Of a stretch of DNA of 10,503 nucleotides, positions 1-6,554 are shown piece after piece. Below the pieces are notes generated by a model that saw only the letters and a list, made by a program, of their open reading frames with translations, was not told the DNA's origin and searched no databases. The position numbers and the translations under genes were made by a program. Source of the DNA: DASYHS01 sp035998295 (GTDB taxonomy: Bacteria > Pseudomonadota > Alphaproteobacteria > Azospirillales > Azospirillaceae). The stretch is from NCBI RefSeq assembly GCF_035998295.1, contig NZ_DASYHS010000065.1:1-10503 (forward strand), written 5' to 3'. The stretch's first letter is position 1. Every line of letters starts with the position of its first letter.

Positions 1-126
1 CGGCTGGCTCTGCCCGAGGATCTGGGTCAGTTCCGTGACGGTCAGCTCGCCATGGGCGCACAGCGCCATCAGCCGGAGGCGCGTGGGCTCGGCGGCGGCC
101 TTCAGTGCTGTCAGCAGGAACTCCAT
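1..126 (-). CDS. ArsR-family transcriptional regulator, N-terminal part (runs off left edge)
   Basis: The visible 42 residues begin MEFLLTALKAAAEPTRLRLM and continue through LCAHGELTVTELTQILGQSQP. This is the first half of an ArsR winged-helix domain: the 'AAEPTRLRLM-L' helix and the start of the 'ELTVTELTQILGQSQP' recognition helix-turn-helix. The ATG at 126 is preceded on the minus strand by a purine-rich GGGAAGGG ribosome site, so the start is well supported. The 'TQILGQSQP' wording is typical of alphaproteobacterial ArsR proteins that carry a C-terminal SAM-dependent methyltransferase domain and sit upstream of metF/metH or ahcY (the SahR-like group); that part lies outside the window, so the assignment is inference. 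No metal-binding cysteine motif can be judged from this fragment. The palindromic promoter region behind it suggests autoregulation. Confidence 0.85.
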   Translation of the reverse strand, partial: MEFLLTALKAAAEPTRLRLMALCAHGELTVTELTQILGQSQP

Positions 127-147
127 TCCCTTCCCAATACCTTACCG

Positions 148-163
148 CCGCATGCGCATGCGG
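148..163. repeat. 16-bp perfect palindrome in the 5' leader of the ArsR gene
   Basis: CCGCATGCGCATGCGG equals its own reverse complement. It lies between the predicted promoter and the start codon of the ArsR-type gene, 22 nt upstream of the ATG, so it would be transcribed into the leader. Positions 149-162 also alternate strictly between pyrimidine and purine. It may be a second regulator site, a leader hairpin or chance in a GC-rich stretch. No function can be assigned from sequence. Confidence 0.5.
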
Positions 164-184
164 GTCCGTGCACGTCATATCTGA

Positions 185-213
185 TATATAAAGATATCTT
201 TATGCGACGTAAA
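185..213 (-). promoter_or_regulatory. Candidate sigma70-type promoter of the ArsR-family gene
   Basis: Read on the minus strand, TTTACG (213 to 208) is followed after 17 nt by TATATA (190 to 185). Each hexamer matches the consensus at 4 of 6 positions and the spacing is ideal. The start of transcription would fall near 178, about 50 nt before the ATG at 126. The palindrome at 188-203 covers the spacer and part of the -10, the arrangement expected of a promoter shut by its own repressor. Confidence 0.45.
188..203. promoter_or_regulatory. Putative ArsR/SahR-type operator (perfect 16-bp palindrome)
   Basis: ATAAAGATATCTTTAT is perfectly self-complementary and stands out as an AT-rich island in high-GC DNA. 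It lies about 70 bp upstream of the ArsR-family start and overlaps the predicted -10 and spacer. From memory, SahR-type methionine-cycle regulators of Proteobacteria bind ATAAAG/CTTTAT-containing palindromes of this kind; I could not check the motif. A further CTTTATG half-site lies at 217-223, 19 bp from the CTTTATG at 198-204, and a short ATATC-T-GATAT inverted repeat lies at 177-187. Together these suggest cooperative or multi-site binding. Confidence 0.6.
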
Positions 214-410
214 CCGCTTTATGACCGCGCCGCCGCGAAACGAGGCCCGTTCTTTCGAGGTATATTTGCCACATGGATAGCAGGCTCGGTTGCAGTTGTG
301 CCGCACCCTCTGGTAAAGGCGGCGACCGTGTGATAGGTCAATTAAGCACCGGAAGCGGTAGCGCAGGCTCTTGCCGCTTCCACCACGCCACCCATTCGAC
401 GAGCGCGTCC

Positions 411-1235
411 TTGATCATCCAGGCTTGCCTCAAACGTCCACGGGCCCGGGCGGCGGTGTTCGCTCTCATGCTCGCTTCCCTGCCGCTCGGCGGTTGCGCC
501 ACGGCTCCGGGGGAGGATTCCTTGAGCGCGATCGCCGACGGAGATCCCCTGGAACCGGTGAACCGGGTCGTCTACGGGTTCAACGAGGCCGCCGACATCC
601 TCGTCCTGCGCCCCGCCGCGGAGGTGTACCGCGGCACCGTGCCGACCCCCGTCCGCATGGCGGTGCGCAACTTCCTGCTCAACCTGACGAGCCCGCTGCT
701 GGTCGCGAACGAACTGCTGCAGGGCGACTTCGAGGGAGCCCAGGTCGCGTTCTCGCGCTTCCTGGTCAACACGACGATCGGCCTGGGCGGCGCCTTCGAC
801 ATCGCGGGCCGGTACCGCGACCTGCACTACGAGTACGAGGATTTCGGCCAGACCCTGGCGGTCTGGGGCGTGCCGGACGGCCCGTACCTGGTCCTGCCCC
901 TCCTCGGCCCCTCTAACCTGCGCGACGCGACGGGCCTCGTGGCCGACACGGCGGCCGACCCCGTCAACATCTGGGCGAACAACGCCGACAGGTCGGGCGC
1001 GATGGCGGTGCGCGCGGGAGTGACCGGCGTCGACACCCGCACCGAACTGATCGAGGCCGTCGACGACCTGCGGCGCAACTCGCTCGATCCCTACGCCTCG
1101 GCCCGCAGCCTCTACCGGCAGCGCCGGGCGACCGAGATCAACGACGGCAGCGGCGGCAGCATCGAATTCCCGGATTATGAGGACATCGACGAGCCCGCCG
1201 TTGAAAACGGCGCCGGATCCTCCAATTCCAACTGA
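411..1235 (+). CDS. mlaA: MlaA-family outer-membrane lipoprotein (phospholipid asymmetry)
   Basis: MlaA (VacJ) forms a channel in the inner leaflet of the outer membrane that removes misplaced phospholipids from the outer leaflet and hands them to periplasmic MlaC. Family hallmarks are visible: a lipobox LPLGGC (acylated Cys29), the DPLEPVNRVVYGFN block at residues 45-58, and FGQTLAVWGVPDGPYLVLPL at 145-164 followed by LGPSNLRD. The TTG at 411 gives a standard lipoprotein signal peptide (KRPRAR, then a hydrophobic stretch, then the lipobox) and a 274-residue protein, close to the E. coli length. The in-frame ATG at 273 would add 46 residues unlike any signal peptide, and the ATG at 468 would delete the positive charges, so both are less likely. 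No strong ribosome site is seen before 411. The acidic, Ser/Asn-rich tail after residue 250 is probably disordered. The stop lies 1 nt before mlaC. Confidence 0.9.
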   Translation: MIIQACLKRPRARAAVFALMLASLPLGGCATAPGEDSLSAIADGDPLEPVNRVVYGFNEAADILVLRPAAEVYRGTVPTPVRMAVRNFLLNLTSPLLVANELLQGDFEGAQVAFSRFLVNTTIGLGGAFDIAGRYRDLHYEYEDFGQTLAVWGVPDGPYLVLPLLGPSNLRDATGLVADTAADPVNIWANNADRSGAMAVRAGVTGVDTRTELIEAVDDLRRNSLDPYASARSLYRQRRATEINDGSGGSIEFPDYEDIDEPAVENGAGSSNSN

Positions 1236-1236
1236 C

Positions 1237-1875
1237 ATGATCACGCGCCGCATCTTCATCGCCGCGGCCGCCCTGCTGGCATTTGCCGGCTGGGCGACCG
1301 CTCCCGTCCCCGCCTCGGCGGATCCCCGGTCCGAGTCGGCTGCCCGCTTCGTCCAGGACCTCGGCGCCCGCGCCGTGGACATCCTGATCACGCCGGACCT
1401 CCAGCGCCAGGAGGTCGAGAACCGCTTCCGCACCCTGCTGAACGAAGGTTTCGACGTGCCCTATATCGGGCGCTTCGTCCTCGGCCGGAACTGGAACACC
1501 GCGACCCCGGAGCAGCGGCAGGAGTATCTGGAGCTGTTCGAGCGGCTGATCGTGAAGGTCTATGCCGACCGGTTCTCGGAGTATTCCGGGCAGAGCCTCG
1601 ACTCCGGCGAGACGCTCAAGATCCTCGGCCATCGGCCCGAAGGCGAACGCGACGCCATCGTCCAGAGCCAGATCGTCCGTCCCGACGGACCGCCGGTCAC
1701 GGTCGAATGGCGCGTGCGCCAGCGCGACGGCCAGAACAAGATCATCGACGTCGCGGTCGAGGGCGTCAGCATGAGCGTGACCCAGCGCAACGAGTTCGCC
1801 TCGGTGATCCAGCGTGGCGGCGGCTCGATCGACGCCCTGCTGAACGCGCTCCGGCAACGGACGGCGGCGCGCTGA
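1237..1875 (+). CDS. mlaC: MlaC/Ttg2D-family periplasmic phospholipid-binding protein
   Basis: MlaC shuttles phospholipids across the periplasm between the MlaA complex and the inner-membrane MlaFEDB ABC transporter. This 212-residue protein has the family's usual length. It starts MITRRIF with a hydrophobic Sec signal peptide and a likely cleavage after ASA (residues 26-28). The mature part carries the typical helical region (FDVPYIGRFVLGRNWNTAT, then EQRQEYLELFERLIVKVYADRF) and the beta-strands VTVEWRVRQRDG and KIIDVAVEGVSM, with a C-terminal helix ending LLNALRQRTAAR. An upstream in-frame start at 1177 lies inside mlaA and lacks a signal peptide, so the ATG at 1237 is preferred. Only 1 nt separates it from the mlaA stop, so translational coupling is likely. 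The hopanoid-cluster paralogue HpnM belongs to the same family, but adjacency to mlaA favours MlaC. No mlaFEDB genes occur in the window. Confidence 0.9.
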   Translation: MITRRIFIAAAALLAFAGWATAPVPASADPRSESAARFVQDLGARAVDILITPDLQRQEVENRFRTLLNEGFDVPYIGRFVLGRNWNTATPEQRQEYLELFERLIVKVYADRFSEYSGQSLDSGETLKILGHRPEGERDAIVQSQIVRPDGPPVTVEWRVRQRDGQNKIIDVAVEGVSMSVTQRNEFASVIQRGGGSIDALLNALRQRTAAR

Positions 1876-1907
1876 TCCCCCGGCGGGATCACGAAACGTC
1901 CCAAGAA

Positions 1908-1939
1908 GAAAGGGCCGGCCCCGCAGGGCCGGCCCTTTC
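1908..1939. terminator. Strong hairpin terminator between convergent mlaC and ettA
   Basis: A perfect 14-bp stem, GAAAGGGCCGGCCC (1908-1921) with GGGCCGGCCCTTTC (1926-1939), closes a CGCA loop. The plus strand ends the stem in TTTCCC. The minus strand ends it in TTTCTTCTT. The U-tracts are short and interrupted, but the position 32 nt after the mlaC stop and 14 nt after the ettA stop makes bidirectional termination very likely. Confidence 0.85.
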
Positions 1940-1953
1940 CCGTTGCGGCCTTC

Positions 1954-3639
1954 TCAGGCGCGCACGAGCGGCTTGTACTTGATGCGGTGCGGCTGGTCGG
2001 CCTCGGCGCCCAGGCGGCGCTTGCGGTCGGCCTCGTAGTCCTGGTAGTTGCCCTCGAACCAGACGACCTGGCTTTCGCCCTCGAAGGCGATGATGTGGGT
2101 CGCGATGCGGTCGAGGAACCAGCGGTCGTGGCTGATCACCACGGCGCAGCCGGGGAAGCCCACCAGCGCGTCCTCGAGAGCCCGCAGGGTGTCGACGTCG
2201 AGATCGTTGGTTGGTTCGTCGAGCAGCAGGACGTTGGCGCCCGACTTCAGCATCTTGGCGATATGGACGCGGTTGCGCTCGCCGCCCGAGAGCTGGCCGA
2301 CCTTCTTCTGCTGGTCGGAACCGCGGAAGTTGAAGGCCGCGACATAGGCCCGGCTGGGCATCGACTTCTTGCCCAGCTCGATGACGTCCAGCCCGTCCGA
2401 GATCTCTTCCCAGACGTTCTTCTTGTCGTTCAGCGTGTCGCGGCTCTGGTCGACGTAGCCGAGCTTGACCGTGTCGCCGACGCGGAACTCACCCCCGTCG
2501 GGCCGCTCCTGGCCGGTGATCATGCGGAACAGCGTCGTCTTGCCCGCGCCGTTGGGTCCGATCACGCCGACGATGCCGCCCGCCGGGAGGCGGAAGTCCA
2601 GGTCTTCGATCAGCATCCGGTCGCCGAAGCCCTTGCGCAGGTGCTCGGCCTCGATCACGAGGCTGCCGAGGCGCGGCGGGGTCGGGATGACGATCTGGGG
2701 CTCGGTGATCTGCTGCGACTTGTTGGCCTCGGCCAGCAGCGTATCGTAGGCGGCGATGCGGGCCTTGCTCTTGGCCTGGCGGGCCTTGGGCGACGCACGG
2801 ATCCACTCCAGCTCGGCGGCCAGGGTCTTCTGGCGCGCCTGCTCGGTCTTCGATTCCTGCTCGAGCCGCTTCTGCTTCTGCTCCAGCCACGCGGAGTAGT
2901 TGCCCTCGTAGGGGATGCCCTGTCCGCGGTCGAGCTCCAGGATCCAGCCGGTCACGTTGTCCAGGAAGTACCGGTCGTGGGTCACCAGGACCACCGTCCC
3001 GGCATATTCCTGCAGGTGCCGCTCGAGCCACGCGACGCTCTCGGCGTCGAGATGGTTGGTCGGCTCGTCGAGGAGCAGCAGGTCCGGCTTCTCCAGCAGC
3101 AGGCGGCACAGCGCGACGCGGCGGCGCTCGCCGCCGGACAGCTTGGTGACGTCGGCGTCGGGCGGCGGGCAGCGCAGCGCGTCCATCGCGATCTCGACGG
3201 TGCGGTCGAGGTCCCAGGCGTTCGCCGCCTCGATCTTCTCCTGCAGCTCGGCCTGCTCGTCGATCAGCGCCGTCATCTCGTCGGGGTCCTCAACCTCGCC
3301 GAGCCTCATGCTGACCTCCTCGAACCGGTCGAGAAACGCCTTGGTGTCGGCCAGCGCGGCCATCACGTTGCCGTGGACGGTCTTGTCCGGGTCGAGGTGC
3401 GGCTCCTGCGGCAGATAGCCGACCCTCGCCCCCTCGGCAGACCAGGCCTCGCCGTTGTAGTCCTTGTCGAAGCCGGCCATGATCTTCATCAGGGTCGACT
3501 TGCCGGCGCCGTTGGGGCCGATGACGCCGATCTTGGCGCCGGGGTAGAAGGACAGCCAGACGTTCTCCAGCACCTTCTTGCCGCCGGGAAAGATCTTCGT
3601 CAGCCCCTTCATGACATAGACGTATTGATAGGACGCCAT
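1954..3639 (-). CDS. ettA: Energy-dependent translational throttle protein EttA (ABC-F ATPase)
   Basis: EttA is a soluble ABC-F protein that binds the ribosomal E site and gates entry into elongation according to the ADP/ATP ratio. The 561 residues match the family length (about 555). Two ABC domains are complete. Domain 1 has Walker A GPNGAGKS (41-48), signature LSGGE (167-171), Walker B LLLLDEP with catalytic Glu192, and His221. Domain 2 has GPNGAGKT (361-368), LSGGE (450-454), catalytic Glu475 and His504. Between them lies the charged linker (about 250-310, KQKRLEQESKTEQARQ and following), which contacts P-site tRNA in this family. There is no transmembrane segment, so it is not a transporter. 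The ATG at 3639 has a GGAGAGG ribosome site about 4 nt upstream. The gene follows the DUF294 gene by 114 nt; I see no convincing promoter or terminator in that gap, so it could be co-transcribed or independent. Confidence 0.96.
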   Translation of the reverse strand: MASYQYVYVMKGLTKIFPGGKKVLENVWLSFYPGAKIGVIGPNGAGKSTLMKIMAGFDKDYNGEAWSAEGARVGYLPQEPHLDPDKTVHGNVMAALADTKAFLDRFEEVSMRLGEVEDPDEMTALIDEQAELQEKIEAANAWDLDRTVEIAMDALRCPPPDADVTKLSGGERRRVALCRLLLEKPDLLLLDEPTNHLDAESVAWLERHLQEYAGTVVLVTHDRYFLDNVTGWILELDRGQGIPYEGNYSAWLEQKQKRLEQESKTEQARQKTLAAELEWIRASPKARQAKSKARIAAYDTLLAEANKSQQITEPQIVIPTPPRLGSLVIEAEHLRKGFGDRMLIEDLDFRLPAGGIVGVIGPNGAGKTTLFRMITGQERPDGGEFRVGDTVKLGYVDQSRDTLNDKKNVWEEISDGLDVIELGKKSMPSRAYVAAFNFRGSDQQKKVGQLSGGERNRVHIAKMLKSGANVLLLDEPTNDLDVDTLRALEDALVGFPGCAVVISHDRWFLDRIATHIIAFEGESQVVWFEGNYQDYEADRKRRLGAEADQPHRIKYKPLVRA

Positions 3640-3753
3640 GCGCCTCTCCGAACCCTGAAAACGATGGAAGCACGCGCGGGGCCACCGGCACCCGGACGGA
3701 GCGCCGTTTTACCCCAACGTGCCCGCCAATGCGAGCATCGAGAACCGGCCGGC

Positions 3754-5196
3754 TCAGCGCGCCAGCGCGTCCTCCACCGTCCACACCATGCGGCCGACCT
3801 GCTTCAGCGCCTCGCGCAGCCGGCCACGGTCGGCGGCGGCCAGCCGCCGGGGATCGACGCGCGATCCCGGGTCCCGCCCGGCCGCGACGTCGGCGACCTG
3901 CTGGTCCAGCATCATCCCGAGCGCCACGCCGTACAGGCCGCGCATCGCGGCGACGTCGGCCTCCGCCAGCACTCCGGCGGCGGCCAGCGCGTCGAGACGC
4001 CCCAGCGTCGAGGTGGCTTCCACGCCGTGGCGCAGGGCGAGCACCCGGGCCCCGGCGACGACGGGCCAGGTCCCGCCGAGCTTGAGGTCGATGCGCTCCT
4101 CGGTCAGCCGGGGACGGCCGAACAGGCCGAAGGGCGTGCCGGCACGCGCGAGTTGGGCGGCGAGGTTCCTCAGGAACACGCGCGCATGCCGGGCCTTGCC
4201 CAGCGCCAGCGCCCTCAGCTCCGCCGCGAGCCGGCGGTCGCCATGGACGGGATGGAAGTCGAAGAAGATGTCGACGTTGAGCAGGCTCTCGCCCTCGGGC
4301 GTCGCGATCCAGCGGTCGACGAGGCGGCCCCACTCGGCGATGCCGTGGCGCCAGGCCGGGTTCCTGGCCATCACGCCGCCCTTGCAGTACGGGATGCCCG
4401 CCCGGTCGAGCAATCCGCACATGCGCTCGCCGAGATCGGCGAACCAGGGATCGTCCTCGGGCCCGCCGGCATGGACCAGGGCGTTGTCCTGGTCGGGCGC
4501 CAGCAGGCTTTCGCCCCGGCCGCCCGATCCGAGGATCAGCGCGCACCAGGGGACCGGCGCCGGGCCGCGCTCGCGCTCCAGCTCGGCCGCGGCGAGGGCC
4601 GCCGCCCGCCCCGTGCAGTCGCGCATGACCCCGGCGATCACGGCGGCGACGTCGGATGCCGCCACCCCTTCGGCGAGCAGCGCGCAAGCGAGCCGGGGAA
4701 GCGATGCCCGGACGCGGCCCAGCGCCTCGGCGTCGCCCGCCACCGCGACCTCGTCGCCGAGCGCCAGCGCCGGGCCCGCGCGCTGGCGCAACAGCGCGCG
4801 CGCCGTCAGGATGCCGACGGCGCGGCCGTCATCGTCGACGACCTGGAGGTGGCGGATGGCGAGCCGGTCCATGCGGCCGATGGCGAGGTAGACCGGTGCT
4901 TCCGGGAGAAGCCCGTGGACGGGACCGCTCATCACCGCCCGGAGCGGCAGGTCGAGACCGGCCGGGCCGTGGCGCGAGACGACGCGCAGCACGTCGCGCT
5001 CGGTGACGATGCCGGCCGCCACTCCCTCCGCCCCGTCCTCGACCAGGACCGAGCTGATGCCCAGCGCGTCCATGCGCCCGGCCGCGTCCGCGACCGGGGT
5101 GTGCGCCGGGACCATCACCACGGGCGACGTCATGACGTCGGCGACCGTATGGCGGTAGGGGAAGCTGTCGAGCCGCTCCAGCGTTTCCCAGTCCAT
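3754..5196 (-). CDS. CBS-domain / DUF294 nucleotidyltransferase-like protein
   Basis: This 480-residue cytoplasmic protein has three parts. The first is a tandem CBS pair (about 16-72, TVADVMTSPVVMVPAHTPVA and VTERDVL; about 84-138, LRAVMSGPVHGLLPEAPVYL to ARALL), which in this superfamily binds adenosine-containing nucleotides. The second is a DUF294 nucleotidyltransferase-like domain with GSGGRGES (223-230) and the acidic pair D235/D237 (the GS-x-DxD metal site, GlnD-like). The third is a helical DUF294 C-terminal domain (about 330-475, RIDLKLGGTWPVVAGARVLA and following). The N-terminal cyclic-nucleotide-binding domain present in many relatives is absent. The start at 5196 (MDWETLERLDSFPYRHTV) is fixed by an AGGGGAGG ribosome site overlapping the stop of the upstream exonuclease gene; only 10 nt separate the two. 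The catalytic residues look intact, but the substrate is unknown; regulated nucleotidylylation of a partner is inference. Confidence 0.9.
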   Translation of the reverse strand: MDWETLERLDSFPYRHTVADVMTSPVVMVPAHTPVADAAGRMDALGISSVLVEDGAEGVAAGIVTERDVLRVVSRHGPAGLDLPLRAVMSGPVHGLLPEAPVYLAIGRMDRLAIRHLQVVDDDGRAVGILTARALLRQRAGPALALGDEVAVAGDAEALGRVRASLPRLACALLAEGVAASDVAAVIAGVMRDCTGRAAALAAAELERERGPAPVPWCALILGSGGRGESLLAPDQDNALVHAGGPEDDPWFADLGERMCGLLDRAGIPYCKGGVMARNPAWRHGIAEWGRLVDRWIATPEGESLLNVDIFFDFHPVHGDRRLAAELRALALGKARHARVFLRNLAAQLARAGTPFGLFGRPRLTEERIDLKLGGTWPVVAGARVLALRHGVEATSTLGRLDALAAAGVLAEADVAAMRGLYGVALGMMLDQQVADVAAGRDPGSRVDPRRLAAADRGRLREALKQVGRMVWTVEDALAR

Positions 5197-5206
5197 GCCC
5201 CTCCCC

Positions 5207-6541
5207 TTACCAGCCGGCCGCGCGCTGGGCGGCCCGGACCCGACGCGCGCCGTCGGCGAAGGCGCGGGCCTGCCCCAGGCCGGCCACGCCGCGGTCGTGC
5301 AACAGCGGAACCAGGCGCGCATAGAGCTCCGCCGCGAGCAGCGCGTCGCCGAGCGCCGTGTGCCGGCCCTCGATCCCGATGCCGAGATCGGTCGCGATCG
5401 CCTCGAGGTTGAGGTCGGCGCGCGAGGGGTCCAGCGCCGCAACGAGGCGCAGCGTGTCGAGCGACGGGGGGTCCGGCCAGCGGCCGCCCGCCGCCTCGAC
5501 CTCCCGGCGCAGGATCGCGAGATCGAAGCCGATATTGTGCCCGACGACGACGACGCCCGACATCATCGCCTCCAGTTCCGGCCATGTCTCGGCGAAGGAA
5601 GGGGCCCCCTCGACCATGGCGTCCGTGATCCCGTGGACCGCGGTCGAGGCCGGCGGCACCGGAACGCCGGGATCGACCAGGCGGTCGAGCGAAGCGGCCC
5701 GGAACAGCCTCGTGCCGTGGAGGCGCACCGCGCCGACCGACAGGATGCGGTCGCGCGAGACGTCCAGCCCGGTCGTCTCTAGGTCGAGCGACAGCACGGG
5801 CAGGTCCTCCAGCGCCAGGCCGTCGGCCAGCGCCGGCGGCCGCGGCGGCAGGTCGTGCAGGTCGAGGTCGTGGGCGACCCCCTGGCGGCGGACGAGCGCG
5901 GAGACGGGAAACAGGATCACCGCGCCGCCATGCCCGTCGAGGTCGGCGACGCGGGCGTGGAGGGAGGCGCCGTCGACGGTCAGCAGCTCCGCCTGGACGG
6001 ACCGGCCGGACCGGCGGGCGGCCCGGACCGCGGCGGTCAGCCCGGCCGGCTCGACCGCGGCGTAGACGCTGGTGCCGACCGCGACCCGCCGCGGATCGAG
6101 GAGCGCCGCCGCGGCCGCGTTCACCAGGCTCACCAGACCGCTGTCGGTCACGACGACCAGTCCCTCGTCGAGCGCCGAGACGACGGCGGCCAGCCGGCCG
6201 TCGGTCGTCGACGCCTGCGCCGCGAGCGAGCGGAGCGCGTCCCGGACGACGTCCGCCAGCCGCCCGGCATCGCCGTCGAGATCCGGGATCCGGGCCGGCC
6301 GCGCCCGCGCCGCGACCACCGCGTCGCGCAGCCGGCCGAGGTCGTCCGTATGGCGCGCGACCAGCGTGCCCGCGATCCAGAGCGCGCCCAGGCCGCCCAG
6401 CGCGAGCGCCCCCGTGCCGGCGATGCGGCCGGTGGAAAGATCGGCCCCCGAGGGCCAGAGCGCCAGCGCGCCGAGGCCCGCGACAGCGGCCCCCGCGACC
6501 GCGAGCGCCGCCGCCACGCCTCGGGACAGGCCGGCCGCCAC
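5207..6541 (-). CDS. Membrane-anchored PAS-like / DnaQ-type 3'-5' exonuclease
   Basis: This 444-residue protein starts with two hydrophobic segments (about 8-29 and 40-61) that should anchor it in the inner membrane. A linker of HAMP/coiled type follows (about 62-112), then a PAS-like sensor region (about 115-215, containing VVSALDEGLVVVTDSGLVSL). The C-terminal half is a complete DEDDh exonuclease: D253/E255 in SLDLETTGLD, D340 in GHNIGFDLAIL, and H394/D399 in GRHTALGDA. All catalytic residues are present, so a 3'-5' exonuclease of the PolIII-epsilon family is expected, but membrane attachment and a sensor domain make it unlike the replicative proofreading subunit. The start is GTG at 6541, 13 nt after the upstream stop, with only a weak GGCGG ribosome site; GTG at 6517 is an alternative. 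Such exonucleases recur beside CBS-DUF294 genes in other Proteobacteria, often with an acetate-type symporter, which is absent here. Confidence 0.9.
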   Translation of the reverse strand: MAAGLSRGVAAALAVAGAAVAGLGALALWPSGADLSTGRIAGTGALALGGLGALWIAGTLVARHTDDLGRLRDAVVAARARPARIPDLDGDAGRLADVVRDALRSLAAQASTTDGRLAAVVSALDEGLVVVTDSGLVSLVNAAAAALLDPRRVAVGTSVYAAVEPAGLTAAVRAARRSGRSVQAELLTVDGASLHARVADLDGHGGAVILFPVSALVRRQGVAHDLDLHDLPPRPPALADGLALEDLPVLSLDLETTGLDVSRDRILSVGAVRLHGTRLFRAASLDRLVDPGVPVPPASTAVHGITDAMVEGAPSFAETWPELEAMMSGVVVVGHNIGFDLAILRREVEAAGGRWPDPPSLDTLRLVAALDPSRADLNLEAIATDLGIGIEGRHTALGDALLAAELYARLVPLLHDRGVAGLGQARAFADGARRVRAAQRAAGW

Positions 6542-6554
6542 GGCGCCCGCCGCC

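Noticed and set aside
52..333. 93-codon plus-strand frame across the ArsR promoter
   Set aside because: It crosses the AT-rich operator region and the antisense of the regulator, has no ribosome site and no protein-like pattern.
342..1433. 363-codon minus-strand frame opposite mlaA and mlaC
   Set aside because: It is a shadow of two clear genes; Arg/Ala/Val-rich with no domain or start signals.
1987..5412. Open reading frame of 1141 codons on the plus strand
   Set aside because: It runs antisense through ettA and the DUF294 gene, both of which have intact domains and catalytic motifs. Its product is compositionally biased, has no recognisable domain and no ribosome site; long antisense frames are expected at this GC content.
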